64,000 bases of DNA, taken from Pandoraea faecigallinarum. Its GTDB lineage: Bacteria > Pseudomonadota > Gammaproteobacteria > Burkholderiales > Burkholderiaceae. Shown here one piece after another: positions 27,436-35,746 of the stretch. Positions within the stretch are counted from its first letter, which is position 1. Each line of letters opens with the position of its first letter. The notes below the pieces were generated by a model that did not search any database, was not told the origin of the DNA, and was given only the letters and a program-made list of their open reading frames with translations. The translations under genes were made by a program, and so were the position numbers. The stretch spans positions 3,224,001-3,288,000 of the forward strand of contig NZ_CP011807.3 in assembly GCF_001029105.3 (NCBI RefSeq), written 5' to 3'.

Positions 27436-27618
27436 ATGAAGGAACGGGCAAAGAAAGGCGGCAAAGCGAGGGCTATAGCCCTAACCCCAGAACAGCGAAG
27501 GGAAATATCGCAAATCGGCGGACGAGCGCGCGTCGCCAAGATGTCGAAAGAGGAACGATCAGCGCTTGCGCGAGTGGCGGCCCTCGCTCGATGGTCGAAG
27601 TCCCGCCAAGCTCAATGA
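27436..27618 (+). CDS. Small basic protein with KGG-like repeats, 60 residues
   Basis: ATG 27436 opens MKERAKKGGKARAIALTPEQ. The sequence repeats a Gly-Gly/Ala-Arg pattern (KKGGKARA, QIGGRARVAKM) between two short helices with TPEQRREI and SKEERSAL. This resembles the short basic phage proteins annotated as hypothetical or nucleic-acid binding. It has a weak GGGA ribosome-binding site. Function unknown; binding to DNA or RNA is suggested only by charge. Confidence 0.6.
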   Translation: MKERAKKGGKARAIALTPEQRREISQIGGRARVAKMSKEERSALARVAALARWSKSRQAQ

Positions 27619-27835
27619 GGCTTCGGGGCCTCGAATCTCCGCCCTTGCGTTCATCGTGTCGAACAGCTTCAAGCATGATATGCTCGTTATCGTTCGAGTA
27701 ATCGGACACCCCCAATTTGATAGCCGCTCTATGAGCGGCTTTTTTTGCCCTCGCGAGACATCGTGATCGATCAGCATTATTTCCAACACACTGAGCGGTT
27801 TCCACCTACAGTGAAATTCTCGTTTGGAGATTGAC

Positions 27836-28177
27836 ATGACCTACGATGAAGTGCTGAGCGTCTTCGAGACACTGTATGCCAACGATGAGATCGCACCGCT
27901 CGATGACGTGCTTGCAAACTATGTCCGTTGGTTCGCTGCGCAACGGGATAGGCTGGACGGCGATGACATCGCTGTATTGAGTACGGTCGGTGGCGCTCTA
28001 TTATCAGCGCATCGTAGCTGCGCTCGCAGGCGAGTCCGGCGATGTGGGGAGCGTCAGCGAATTCCGCAACTCGTCCTGGAGATTCATCGCGCCGCGCGAG
28101 CGACTCAATGGCATATGTTCCAGAGACGCTGTGCCGATGTGGAAGCCGAAGGGGCACGAGTAGATGGCCAGCGCTAA
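27836..28177 (+). CDS. Hypothetical phage protein, probably frameshifted
   Basis: ATG 27836 has GGAG six bases upstream. The first 55 residues (MTYDEVLSVFETLYANDEI...DDIAVLSTVGGAL) look natural, with acidic helices. After about base 27990 the frame becomes Arg/Cys-rich. Shifting frame there instead gives a natural reading beginning LYYQRIVAALAGE and ending at a TAG near 28164 in KPKGHE. The change coincides with a segment homologous to the 3' end of the Rz gene on the other strand, so a recombination scar or indel is likely. Confidence 0.45.
   Translation: MTYDEVLSVFETLYANDEIAPLDDVLANYVRWFAAQRDRLDGDDIAVLSTVGGALLSAHRSCARRRVRRCGERQRIPQLVLEIHRAARATQWHMFQRRCADVEAEGARVDGQR
28006..28063 (-). pseudogene. 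Remnant of a second Rz gene 3' end (diverged repeat of 28692-28749)
   Basis: About 58 bp are roughly 83% identical to the end of the Rz gene. Read on the minus strand it encodes EFADAPHIAGLACERSYDAL against KFADAAHIAGLACERSYDAL, and most differences are silent in that frame. It therefore diverged while still coding as Rz and is a leftover of another lysis cassette. Confidence 0.65.
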
Positions 28178-28188
28178 CAACAATGAAA

Positions 28189-28548
28189 TTAGCCGTCAGG
28201 ACGCAAGAGAACCTCTAATTTCGTCGGCGTGGGGTGAGCAACAGGCGTTGAGCAAATGGAATATTCGGGATGAGAGCAACGCCCATTCCTGCACGCTTCC
28301 TCATATCCCACTCGGTTCACGCCATTCGGCCCTTCGATCACGAAAATACTTGATCGGCCCCACTTCCCAGAACGGGAAACATCGATCCCCCACAGATAGC
28401 AATATTGCTCATCGTCGCCGCAAACCCAACTTGTCAAGAGGGCGCTATGGCCATTGCAGATTGCGTCGGCCTTTTTGACCGGCCCAGCATGGGCCATCCC
28501 GAAAACGCCTACAACTGCAGTACAAAGTAACAGACCACGCATATTCAT
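28189..28548 (-). CDS. Secreted Cys-rich hypothetical protein
   Basis: ATG 28548 or 28542 starts a Sec signal peptide (MRGLLLCTAVVGVFGMAHA), with predicted cleavage before GPVKK. The mature part of about 95 residues has six Cys (AICNG, WVCGDDEQYCYLW, EEACRNGRCSHPEYSIC), suggesting disulfide bonds. It follows Rz at the end of the late operon. Such a place is typical for lysogenic-conversion or periplasmic accessory genes. I do not recognise the family. Confidence 0.6.
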   Translation of the reverse strand: MNMRGLLLCTAVVGVFGMAHAGPVKKADAICNGHSALLTSWVCGDDEQYCYLWGIDVSRSGKWGRSSIFVIEGPNGVNRVGYEEACRNGRCSHPEYSICSTPVAHPTPTKLEVLLRPDG

Positions 28549-28678
28549 TGCCCCCCGCCGATTATCTTTCACATTATTTTTCGCAGGACAACTATACATC
28601 ATGCAAGCGCGCCCGGATAACGTGGGCTAAGCGGTCAGCCAAGGGCGCAACAGCACTAAGCGCTATGCCGGGGTCGCA

Positions 28679-29161
28679 CTACTGAGCAGTCAACGCGTCG
28701 TAGCTTCTTTCGCAGGCGAGTCCTGCGATGTGGGCAGCGTCAGCGAATTTAGCGAGGTCTCCCGCAGCTTGGTCAGCCCTACTGAACAACCCAGCGAGCA
28801 GATCGAGGGGGTCTGTTCCGCTGTCGGCTGGCGCGCCTGCGCTGGCAGTGGAGGAATTTCGCGCACTTGCGATGTATTCGGCGAGTTGCTTGCGCAGCTT
28901 GTCAGCGACAGCATCAGCAGCGCGAGCGTCACTCGTCGCTTGGTCGGCAGATTTTTTCGCATCAATCGATATCCCGGCCAGCGTTTGATTCGTCTGGCGG
29001 TAGAGGGTGTTGGCGTCGGTCAGGTCTTTAATTTGCTTGACCTGCATGGAAACGGTGGCCGACTGGTCGGCGTCGTGGTGGCCCTTCCAGTACCCTCCAC
29101 CGGCAGCCAGTACTACAGCTAGAAGTAGAACGCCCCATACGCGAGGATCAAGCCACGTCAT
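28679..29161 (-). CDS. Rz: Rz-like i-spanin (phage lysis)
   Basis: ATG 29161 overlaps the endolysin stop in an ATGA. The 160-residue protein has one N-terminal transmembrane anchor (WGVLLLAVVLAAGGGYW) followed by a long periplasmic helical region (QIKDLTDANTLYRQ...ADKLRKQLAEYIA), the layout of inner-membrane spanins. Together with the lipoprotein encoded inside it, it fuses inner and outer membranes in the last step of lysis. It ends with the pair ACERSYDALTAQ seen in related phages. Confidence 0.9.
   Translation of the reverse strand: MTWLDPRVWGVLLLAVVLAAGGGYWKGHHDADQSATVSMQVKQIKDLTDANTLYRQTNQTLAGISIDAKKSADQATSDARAADAVADKLRKQLAEYIASARNSSTASAGAPADSGTDPLDLLAGLFSRADQAAGDLAKFADAAHIAGLACERSYDALTAQ
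28690..28965 (-). CDS. Rz1: Rz1-like o-spanin lipoprotein, embedded in Rz
   Basis: This 91-residue frame lies wholly inside Rz in another reading frame. It has a basic start, a hydrophobic stretch and the lipobox LTSC with Cys24, followed by a Pro-rich region (REIPPLPAQARQP), all typical of Rz1. After lipidation it would sit in the outer membrane and pair with Rz. It is larger than lambda Rz1 (60 residues), so the final part may be tolerated overlap. Confidence 0.88.
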   Translation of the reverse strand: MMRKNLPTKRRVTLALLMLSLTSCASNSPNTSQVREIPPLPAQARQPTAEQTPSICSLGCSVGLTKLRETSLNSLTLPTSQDSPAKEATTR

Positions 29162-29646
29162 ACGGCCTCCGCTGCTCTGTAGTGGTTCATGCCCCACTCG
29201 GCCGGACGGGGCTTCCCCGGTTGCCACACACGCAGGTATAGCGCCCACGAGCCCTCGACATCACCCACATCCGGCAACAGCTTCGGATCGGTGTAGAGCA
29301 GCAGCCGAGCGCACCCGGCCGCGAGAATGTCGTCGCGCTCGATGGCGTTGTAGATGGCCACAGGATCGTGTGCGACATTGCGAGCAGCGCACAGTTTTAC
29401 CAGCGCATCGGCGGTCGTGGGGAACAGGTACAGCCCCCAGATGCCGCCACGCGACGCACGCGTACCCTGCTCGCACTGCCACAGGCCGCGTGCCGGGCCC
29501 GTAGGCATCTGGCGGCGATACGTCAAGTGGGATTCCTGCAAGCCGATGGATAGCAGCATGACGCGAGCCTGAGGCGTGTCCATTTTCTCCGGTAAAAGTG
29601 AGAGCGCCGGAACGATCGCTACGTCGAGCACTTCACTGGGTGTCAT
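29158..29646 (-). CDS. Phage endolysin (lysozyme-like)
   Basis: ATG 29646 (MTPSEVLDVAIVPALSLL) gives 162 residues. The motif LLSIGLQESHLTYRRQMPTGPARGLWQCEQG contains the catalytic Glu of an ES/H motif followed by GLWQ, typical of the lysozyme/transglycosylase superfamily, and ends LYLRVWQPGKPRP like other Burkholderia-phage endolysins. There is no signal or SAR sequence, so release depends on the holins just upstream. It overlaps both the upstream holin gene and the downstream Rz start. Confidence 0.82.
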   Translation of the reverse strand: MTPSEVLDVAIVPALSLLPEKMDTPQARVMLLSIGLQESHLTYRRQMPTGPARGLWQCEQGTRASRGGIWGLYLFPTTADALVKLCAARNVAHDPVAIYNAIERDDILAAGCARLLLYTDPKLLPDVGDVEGSWALYLRVWQPGKPRPAEWGMNHYRAAEAV

Positions 29647-29908
29647 GGCCGAGCCTCCCAAAGTGACGGCGCTTGATCTGGATTTGCCAGAAACCCCACG
29701 CAGCAGCGATGGCCACGGCAACATTTAACGTGACCTCGGGGGCGCTGTGGCATGCGATCGGCGATCCGATGTTGCCGATTGCCGAGAAGTTCACCAGTGA
29801 CAGCACGAGCGCGCCGCCGCTGCGAGTAGGTACGCGATGGGTCAGCACAGCCCAAAGCGAGAGCGCGAAAATTACTGCGTTTGCCGAAAAATTGATGATG
29901 GCGAGCAT
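29633..29908 (-). CDS. Small membrane protein of the lysis cassette (holin/antiholin candidate)
   Basis: The 91-residue protein has two to three hydrophobic segments (INFSANAVIFALSLWAVL, GALVLSLVNFSAIGNIG, TLNVAVAIAAAWGFWQIQI) and a charged C-terminus (KRRHFGRLGHDTQ), a holin-like layout. Its stop lies inside the endolysin start region, which indicates coupled translation. With the next gene it forms a two-protein holin set; which one is the antiholin cannot be told. Confidence 0.65.
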   Translation of the reverse strand: MLAIINFSANAVIFALSLWAVLTHRVPTRSGGALVLSLVNFSAIGNIGSPIACHSAPEVTLNVAVAIAAAWGFWQIQIKRRHFGRLGHDTQ

Positions 29909-29911
29909 GAC

Positions 29912-30214
29912 TTAGCTCCCTAGAATTTTCTGGCGAGCCGCATCCAGCCACTTCGGAATCTGCTGGATAAGACTGCTCACGCCAGATAGGCCGAAGACCG
30001 ACGCCGCCGCGATCGCAGCCATATGTGTAACGCTGCCTGGCGTGATCGCGTAATACTCCGCCGCCGCTCCTCCTGCAAGACAGCCGATGCCTACGCTCGC
30101 TCCGAACGAGAGCCCGCGCTGCCACCAATTCCCCGGAATAAACTTAAGCGATACTGCAGCCCCGAACGCCGCGGAGCCCCCGATTTTTACAAGCAACGTC
30201 GTCTGGTCATCCAT
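29912..30214 (-). CDS. Putative holin
   Basis: The 100-residue protein has hydrophobic, Gly/Ala-rich segments (GGSAAFGAAVSLKFI, LSFGASVGIGCLAGGAAAEYY, HMAAIAAASVFGLSGVSSLI) and a polar amphipathic tail (PKWLDAARQKILGS). This is the class I holin layout. It is the first gene of the lysis cassette after the tail fibre region and is spaced three bases from the next gene. Confidence 0.72.
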   Translation of the reverse strand: MDDQTTLLVKIGGSAAFGAAVSLKFIPGNWWQRGLSFGASVGIGCLAGGAAAEYYAITPGSVTHMAAIAAASVFGLSGVSSLIQQIPKWLDAARQKILGS

Positions 30215-30235
30215 GGATATTCACCAATTTCTTTA

Positions 30236-30436
30236 TTAGTCACCGGGCTTAATAAGCGTGTCGACCAAGTTCGGGAACAGCTCTGTGACGGTGTTGTAAT
30301 AGGAGATATAGCGCGCGTCGTCGCTCGGAATGGTGCCTTGGTCGGGGAATGACTCAACCGGTTGAGGTCCGCCGAATACCGAGTCAATTTCGGTTTCAGA
30401 CGCGTCCGTGAATGCGACAAAAATGGATGTTGTCAT
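30236..30436 (-). CDS. Small phage protein downstream of tail fibre
   Basis: ATG 30436 has AAGGG eight bases upstream, giving 66 residues (MTTSIFVAFTDASETEIDSV...LVDTLIKPGD). It is acidic and soluble. Its place directly after the fibre gene is where tail-fibre chaperones or small baseplate-linked proteins are found. I do not recognise a family. Confidence 0.6.
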   Translation of the reverse strand: MTTSIFVAFTDASETEIDSVFGGPQPVESFPDQGTIPSDDARYISYYNTVTELFPNLVDTLIKPGD

Positions 30437-30446
30437 GTCGTATCCC

Positions 30447-31784
30447 TTAGAAGATGTAGCCAACGACCGACATGCTAAACTGCGGCGAACCACCGGTGTT
30501 CGTCCACGAGTAGTAGATCGTCTGCGCAACCGAAAGCAGTGCGCGCCATACGCTCCCGTTCCCCACGCTGCCGGTCGCGGAACTCGTTGCCACGATGTAG
30601 TTGTCATCCGTCCCGCCGCCATCCCCTGCGATGTGGACGAGGAGCGTCGATGCGGCTGAGGACTGCGGGTTCGCATTCCCAAAGACCTGAATCGCATTCG
30701 GCGGCACAGCCGACGAGATCGACAGGGCCGTATATGACGCTTGAGGCGTGGTAGAGGAGAGCACCGTCGCAGGAGGGAATGCTATGTGCCGCCCGCGCTG
30801 CAATCCTGCCCGGAACTGGTTAGCAGTCGACGTCGTACCCCACACAGACACTAGACACGAAGCCGTGTAGCCGCTCGGCATATTGGCACCGGCGTAGACC
30901 TCCGGCGCAGCGGTCGAGGTAGCGTTCGTTGCCAGGAGAGCCCACGTGGTGGTGGTCGGGTTGTAGATGGCGTAAATCGCCACATACCCCAACGCCGGCG
31001 CACTGCCGGTGTCCATGCCTCCAGCACCAGAGACGGTCAGATTGATGACTTTGCTGAATCCAGATGTTGCGTAGGCTATGCCACCGGCAAGCGATGTGGC
31101 CGCAACAACTCGATCAGCCGTAAGCGTGAAGGATGAGGCCGCAGCCGTATAAGCGCGCGCGTTCACCGCCCCCAAGGCTGAAGCCACTTGCGAGAATTGA
31201 ACCGCATGGGTGGATGCCGTCGCCGCAGAAATCTGCTGCGCCCCGCCAGTGCATTCAATCAGGATCCACGCCCCGTTTCCGCTATTGACGTTGGATGCAA
31301 CAACGTACAACAGTGTTGCGATGCCCTTCGCTGATAGCTCCCCGCTTTGCAATGCCGCCAGACCCATGCCAAGAATCGGCTTCGCGGCCAGACCATCAGG
31401 GGCGTACGTCGAGGCACCAGTATTGGCATTCGCAATGCTCAGCACCTGGACGAATCCACTTGAAGGGAGCGCCGTCAGTGGTGGCGTGTTTACTGCCGAG
31501 TACGCGTTAGCAGAGCCGACATCAACAAGGACCGTCTTGGTCTGTACCAAACGACGAATCGCCGCCACGACCTGTGCATTGTTGGTGCGATCCGCCACGA
31601 TGCCGCCAGCCGCGAGCACCGCCATCAACTCCTCCTGAATGGCGTTCCATGCGTATGCCGGCATCCGTGTTGCCGGTGTGTTTGTCGCCGGATTCCCACC
31701 TGTGGCTTGGCCTGGCGTGCCGGTCGCGGGCGCGGTATCGCCGCTACCTACGGGGACCGTGTACTGCGCAATCAATCGATCCAT
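30447..31784 (-). CDS. Phage tail fibre protein
   Basis: ATG 31784 opens MDRLIAQYTVPVGSGDTAP. The N-terminal 80 residues (PAYAWNAIQEELMAVLAAGGI) are the baseplate-attachment type found in Mu-tail phages of Burkholderiales, and the rest is Ser/Thr/Ala-rich beta-repeat sequence ending in a conserved-looking tip (YYSWTNTGGSPQFSMSVVGYIF). It determines host binding. It is the last structural gene of the tail module, directly after the gp48-like gene. Confidence 0.85.
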   Translation of the reverse strand: MDRLIAQYTVPVGSGDTAPATGTPGQATGGNPATNTPATRMPAYAWNAIQEELMAVLAAGGIVADRTNNAQVVAAIRRLVQTKTVLVDVGSANAYSAVNTPPLTALPSSGFVQVLSIANANTGASTYAPDGLAAKPILGMGLAALQSGELSAKGIATLLYVVASNVNSGNGAWILIECTGGAQQISAATASTHAVQFSQVASALGAVNARAYTAAASSFTLTADRVVAATSLAGGIAYATSGFSKVINLTVSGAGGMDTGSAPALGYVAIYAIYNPTTTTWALLATNATSTAAPEVYAGANMPSGYTASCLVSVWGTTSTANQFRAGLQRGRHIAFPPATVLSSTTPQASYTALSISSAVPPNAIQVFGNANPQSSAASTLLVHIAGDGGGTDDNYIVATSSATGSVGNGSVWRALLSVAQTIYYSWTNTGGSPQFSMSVVGYIF

Positions 31785-31794
31785 GTTGATATGG

Positions 31795-32403
31795 TCAGTT
31801 GTAGTTGAACAAGGGAATGGTGTGAGCCGGCGCATATGCCGAAATCTCACACTGGAGAACGTTGTTGTCCCAGGATGCAAATGGCTCGCCAAAAACACTG
31901 CCATCGAACGCGAAATAGCGGATCGAATACGAGGGGGCGTTCACTTGCCACGCAAAAGCCCAGTCCGGTCCGTTCAGAGCATCGCCAAATGACGCTTGCC
32001 CAAACACGAACGGCGAGAACTGGGTGATCGTGATCGAATAGCCAAGATTCGCCGCGAGCTGCGTGAAGTACGCGATCGACTGCCCACCAACCGCTGCCAG
32101 CCGGGCTATTACCTGAGCCCGCCGCGCCTCTACCGTCGGGGATACGCCAGCGCACGGATCGGGCAGTCCAAGCGTTTGCTCCCACTCCGGAAGCAACTCG
32201 AATGCCGTACCCGGAAACGCGTCGATCAACAAGTTGTTTGCCCGCGCGGTGTTTTGCGCATAGACCCCGCTCAACCCACGAAGCACCTTCGTCTGAAGTG
32301 CATCCGGATCACGCGGCCACACAGCTCCGCGCGGCATGAGCCCTTGAAATGCTTGGAGGTAATCATCCGATGTGAGGACTGGTGCAAGCATCTGGGTCCT
32401 CAT
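31795..32403 (-). CDS. Mu gp48/YmfQ-like baseplate protein (DUF2313)
   Basis: The 202-residue protein starts with LTSDDYLQAFQGLMPRGAVWP and shows EWEQTLGLPDPC followed by RRAQVIARLAAVGGQS, the DUF2313 signature. It is a baseplate wedge component joining fibre to baseplate in contractile tails. It overlaps the gp47-like gene by four bases (ATGA), so translation is coupled. Confidence 0.9.
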   Translation of the reverse strand: MRTQMLAPVLTSDDYLQAFQGLMPRGAVWPRDPDALQTKVLRGLSGVYAQNTARANNLLIDAFPGTAFELLPEWEQTLGLPDPCAGVSPTVEARRAQVIARLAAVGGQSIAYFTQLAANLGYSITITQFSPFVFGQASFGDALNGPDWAFAWQVNAPSYSIRYFAFDGSVFGEPFASWDNNVLQCEISAYAPAHTIPLFNYN

Positions 32404-33512
32404 GGGTAGGTGATGTTTCCGAGCGTTGGAAGCTGCCCAGTGGTATTCGCGATGTTCCCGACGGGGCTCGTGATGACAAAGCCGCTCGTGCTAGGAATGG
32501 AACCGATAGCCGAGTTGATATCTGACATGTCAATCGTGCCGCCGGGCACGCCGTTGGTGCGAAACACACCAACGATGGCCGCCGAGATAGCCGACTTCGT
32601 TGCATCCGACGCTCCCGTCAAACCAGTGATCGTGAAATTGATCGGATTTGGGATCGGCGAGCAGACGTAGACGAGGGCAGTGACCGGTTGCAACGGGAAT
32701 ATCGCGTTCGCAACGGTGAGCTGATCTCCTGTTGCCGCAATGCCTCTGGACTGATCTCCGGTCGCCACACCGTCTGTGCCCTGCGGAAACCCACCATGCG
32801 AGACCTGCGCATCATCGAGCATGACGTAGACGACAACCGTACCGGCACCGAAGCCATTGCGAGTTACCCAGGCACGAGTGATCCCATTCACCCCAAGAGC
32901 CCAGGTTGCGTAGTCCCCGACCGCACCGCCCTGCGGCGTGGCTTGGTAGGCGCTCATTACGCGCTCACTGAAGTCGTCCTCGCTTTCAGCATCCGCACCG
33001 CCGGTGAACGCCACACCGGCACTCCCGCTGCTCTGAACACCCGGTATTGCGACGCCAAGCGTAATAGCCGTACCCGCATCACAATTTCCCGACGCACCCA
33101 CTTGATCGGCTTCGAACGAGACATTCGCCACACCATTCGGCTGAACAGTCGCATCCGCCTGTGAGGTATAGGTAACACCATCCCCTCGGGCTCCAGACGT
33201 GCCGGCTAGGATGAGCGCTCCGGGAGTTCCGGGGAAAGTCACCACTCCGGACGCCGCACTGGGGGACTTCTGAAACGTATTTCGAAGTGCCCCCCAAGCC
33301 GCAAGGTATTCGCCAGTGGCAGTCCACGGGACCGCTTGCTTCGCGATGTAGTCGATGTATCCGTAGTGAAGGTGCGCAAGACCTGCTTGAACCCGCCCAG
33401 TGATCTTCAGGTTCGCGAACCGTAGCAGCGGGTCGGACCCCGGCACATTGGACGCAATATCCGTCGCGACCTGCTGTTGAAGCTCAGTGAGCGTTGGTCG
33501 TTGATACGGCAT
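32400..33512 (-). CDS. Baseplate J-like protein (Mu gp47)
   Basis: The 370-residue protein begins YQRPTLTELQQQVATDI and contains the baseplate J core (GVVTFPGTPGALILAGT, then ADAESEDDFSERVMSAYQATPQGGA). It forms the baseplate wedge in P2/Mu-type tails. It overlaps the stop of gp46 at 33512 and the start of gp48 at 32403. Confidence 0.93.
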   Translation of the reverse strand: MPYQRPTLTELQQQVATDIASNVPGSDPLLRFANLKITGRVQAGLAHLHYGYIDYIAKQAVPWTATGEYLAAWGALRNTFQKSPSAASGVVTFPGTPGALILAGTSGARGDGVTYTSQADATVQPNGVANVSFEADQVGASGNCDAGTAITLGVAIPGVQSSGSAGVAFTGGADAESEDDFSERVMSAYQATPQGGAVGDYATWALGVNGITRAWVTRNGFGAGTVVVYVMLDDAQVSHGGFPQGTDGVATGDQSRGIAATGDQLTVANAIFPLQPVTALVYVCSPIPNPINFTITGLTGASDATKSAISAAIVGVFRTNGVPGGTIDMSDINSAIGSIPSTSGFVITSPVGNIANTTGQLPTLGNITYP

Positions 33513-33955
33513 CAGTCATTCCCCTGCCAAGCCCACGTAAAGGTGTTAGGCACGATCGCGCCATCCTGTTTAAATGCCGTAATTTGGGCACCCATCTGCC
33601 CTCGGGTGATCCACGACACATTGATATCGAAACGGGCAACGACCTTGTCATCGATCATCCATTGGATGGCTTCGACGATGTAGTCGTATGCCCGTTGCAA
33701 TGTCTCTTTTGTCTGCTTTTCGCGAAACAGCAGCCACAGCCGAGAGCCGATCGGGCCGGAAGCGACGTCATCTCCCCACCAGCCGCGCGGATCTGTCGTG
33801 CCGTCAGGGATGATGTCGTCGACATCCGCCATCCGATCAGTGAACAGGCTGATTAGCAGCGCCGTTGTAACGTCGTTTCCAGTTTCAAGCGACGCGCCAT
33901 CGAGGACCCAATCGCCTCGGTTAGCTGTGGAATCCCAAACGGTCGACGTATCCAT
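33512..33955 (-). CDS. Mu gp46-like baseplate protein
   Basis: ATG 33955 opens MDTSTVWDSTANRGDWVLDG. DPRGWWGDDVASGPIGSRLWLLFREKQT is the hallmark of the gp46/GpW-like phage family (PF07409). It is the baseplate wedge base in Mu-type tails. An intrinsic terminator lies just upstream of its start, so it depends on readthrough or antitermination. Confidence 0.9.
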   Translation of the reverse strand: MDTSTVWDSTANRGDWVLDGASLETGNDVTTALLISLFTDRMADVDDIIPDGTTDPRGWWGDDVASGPIGSRLWLLFREKQTKETLQRAYDYIVEAIQWMIDDKVVARFDINVSWITRGQMGAQITAFKQDGAIVPNTFTWAWQGND

Positions 33956-33963
33956 TCGCACTA

Positions 33964-33991
33964 AACAAAAAAGCCTCCGCAAGGGAGGCTT
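33964..33991 (-). terminator. Intrinsic terminator inside the tail operon (between gp45 and gp46)
   Basis: Stem AAGCCTCC / GGAGGCTT followed on the minus strand by TTTTTTG. It lies between two baseplate genes of the same operon. Confidence 0.8.
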
Positions 33992-34012
33992 ATAGGTCAC
34001 TGGGTGCAGCAA

Positions 34013-34642
34013 TCACTGCTGCTGATTCGGTGCATCGCTGGTCACGCTGGAACCACCGCCCTGCACGCCCTTCACCGGGTGCGTGTGGAGGTTCGCAATT
34101 TGCCGCATCGCCGCGATGGTGTGTGGGTTGCTGGCGGAATTGTCCTGCATGTCCCCGGTCGACTGCACTAGCGGCGCGTCGATTTCTACGCCGCCCGGCG
34201 CCACCAGCTTGAACTTGCCCGAACAGTTCCACGTCACGTCCGACGCGTCGTTTACGACAACCGGCTGACCTTTCGCTTCTACGACGATTCCGCCGGAGGC
34301 CGTTAAGTAGACTGATTTCCCGTCCTGGCTGTGGAGAATTGTTTCACCGGGGCCGAGATTCTTGGGACGCGACGGCTGGTGGCACGTTCCAATGACAATA
34401 CCTTTGGTTCGATCTCCGCCGAGGAACGCCACCACACAATCCGAGCCTTCGGGCGGATGCGATGAAAAGCCGAATTCGGCGATTCTCGGGGAGCCGTCTC
34501 GCACCTCAGTGGAGCTCAAAGAAATCTGAACGACCTGAACACCACCCGAGTCGTTCACGGCAGAAAGTAAGGCCCTGGCGAACGCTGTCAGAGCACGCCG
34601 GATCATCCGTTGCATCGGACCAACATCCAGTTCTCGTGTCAT
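34013..34642 (-). CDS. Baseplate assembly protein V (Mu gp45), central spike
   Basis: The 209-residue protein has the N-terminal OB-like segment (GFSSHPPEGSDCVVAFLGGDRTKGIVIG), GETILHSQDGKSVYL, and a C-terminal spike region ending in HTHPVKGVQGG with the histidine pair that binds iron at the Mu spike tip. It pierces the host envelope. It overlaps the gp44-like stop by four bases. Confidence 0.92.
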   Translation of the reverse strand: MTRELDVGPMQRMIRRALTAFARALLSAVNDSGGVQVVQISLSSTEVRDGSPRIAEFGFSSHPPEGSDCVVAFLGGDRTKGIVIGTCHQPSRPKNLGPGETILHSQDGKSVYLTASGGIVVEAKGQPVVVNDASDVTWNCSGKFKLVAPGGVEIDAPLVQSTGDMQDNSASNPHTIAAMRQIANLHTHPVKGVQGGGSSVTSDAPNQQQ

Positions 34643-35730
34643 CGTAGGGGCACCGTTCCAACGAGATCCCCATACTGCGGGTAGAGCAATATCGGTTTTG
34701 GCTCGAACGCCTCAGGCGGCATGAGCGTCAATTGCGCATGTGTTCCGGATTCGTCGAGGGTGTAGGTAACCTCAGCGATCATCAAGCGCTGTGGAACGGT
34801 GCCCGCCTGATCGCCTGATACTTTAAGACTCGGGATCAACACGTCGATCAGCTTGTTCGGCTCCCAGAGGTTCCCATCGACGTCGCGCCAGTTGTCCACG
34901 GTGACGTGGATCACCTCCGCACGTCCTCTGCGCCACGCGACTTCCCATAGTGCACGCTGCTTACCGACCTCCCATCCTAGCTCTCCAGCCTCGGCGAAGA
35001 TGACTCGCTCTCGCCGGCGCGGAACGTTAGGATCGGTGGCGGTGAAATGGGGCGCAGTGATCGAGGTCAGATCCTGCATGTTGTTCGTGCCCGTCAGCAG
35101 GGCCGTTACGTGCGAGAAACGCTGATCCATCGAGCGCTCGGCGCTGGCCGCTTCGATATTGACTCCCTCTTGCACGCCGCTCGCCATCGCTTCTGTGCCC
35201 GCGCGTGCGAGAACCATGTTGCCTGCGCGATCTTCATAGACAAGTAATGCGCTGTAGCGGGCGGTGCGTTCGACAACCTCATACGTCGACTCGCCGGGGA
35301 TGATGTTGATCTGTGGAATCATCAAAAGGCCGTCAACGTCGCAACTCACATCAATGCCGTACACCGCCGCGAGCTGCTTCGCCATCGTGAACGCATTGAT
35401 GTTGCTCATCTGGCCATTCGGCCACACGGCAGCGCAATCGAGCAGGTCCTGACACTTCCCCCTACCGGTCACACGAATGTCGTGAGACTCAGCGGAGATG
35501 CTGGGCACAACACGATCCAGATACCCAGTGATTACGCGGTCATTTCCCAGAGCCAAAACACATCGATCACCAGGAACAGCAATCACGTCTTGGGCCTGCC
35601 CTGGGTAAAGCTCGGTCATCTCAAGCTCGAAATCTCCGGGGAACCGCTCGATACCGCGAGTCATTCGCAGTCGCGTCCACCCAGAAAGCAATGTGTCATT
35701 GAGCTTGAGCGTAATATTGTCGTCGGTCAT
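34639..35730 (-). CDS. Mu gp44/GpP-like baseplate hub protein
   Basis: ATG 35730 (MTDDNITLKLNDTLLSGW) gives 363 residues. RGIERFPGDFELEMTE and the PGDRCVLALGNDRVITGYLDR segment are typical of the Mu gpP/gp27-like hub. It connects tube to baseplate. In Mu it follows gpN directly; here two accessory genes (35747-36916) separate them. Confidence 0.9.
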   Translation of the reverse strand: MTDDNITLKLNDTLLSGWTRLRMTRGIERFPGDFELEMTELYPGQAQDVIAVPGDRCVLALGNDRVITGYLDRVVPSISAESHDIRVTGRGKCQDLLDCAAVWPNGQMSNINAFTMAKQLAAVYGIDVSCDVDGLLMIPQINIIPGESTYEVVERTARYSALLVYEDRAGNMVLARAGTEAMASGVQEGVNIEAASAERSMDQRFSHVTALLTGTNNMQDLTSITAPHFTATDPNVPRRRERVIFAEAGELGWEVGKQRALWEVAWRRGRAEVIHVTVDNWRDVDGNLWEPNKLIDVLIPSLKVSGDQAGTVPQRLMIAEVTYTLDESGTHAQLTLMPPEAFEPKPILLYPQYGDLVGTVPLR

Positions 35731-35746
35731 TGATAGGAGAACAGGA

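Noticed and set aside
27777..28157. Leftward frame containing a FADAPHIAGLACERSYDAL stretch as a full gene
   Set aside because: Only the Rz-like part resembles a protein; the sequence on both sides is unrelated, so it is treated as an Rz relic.
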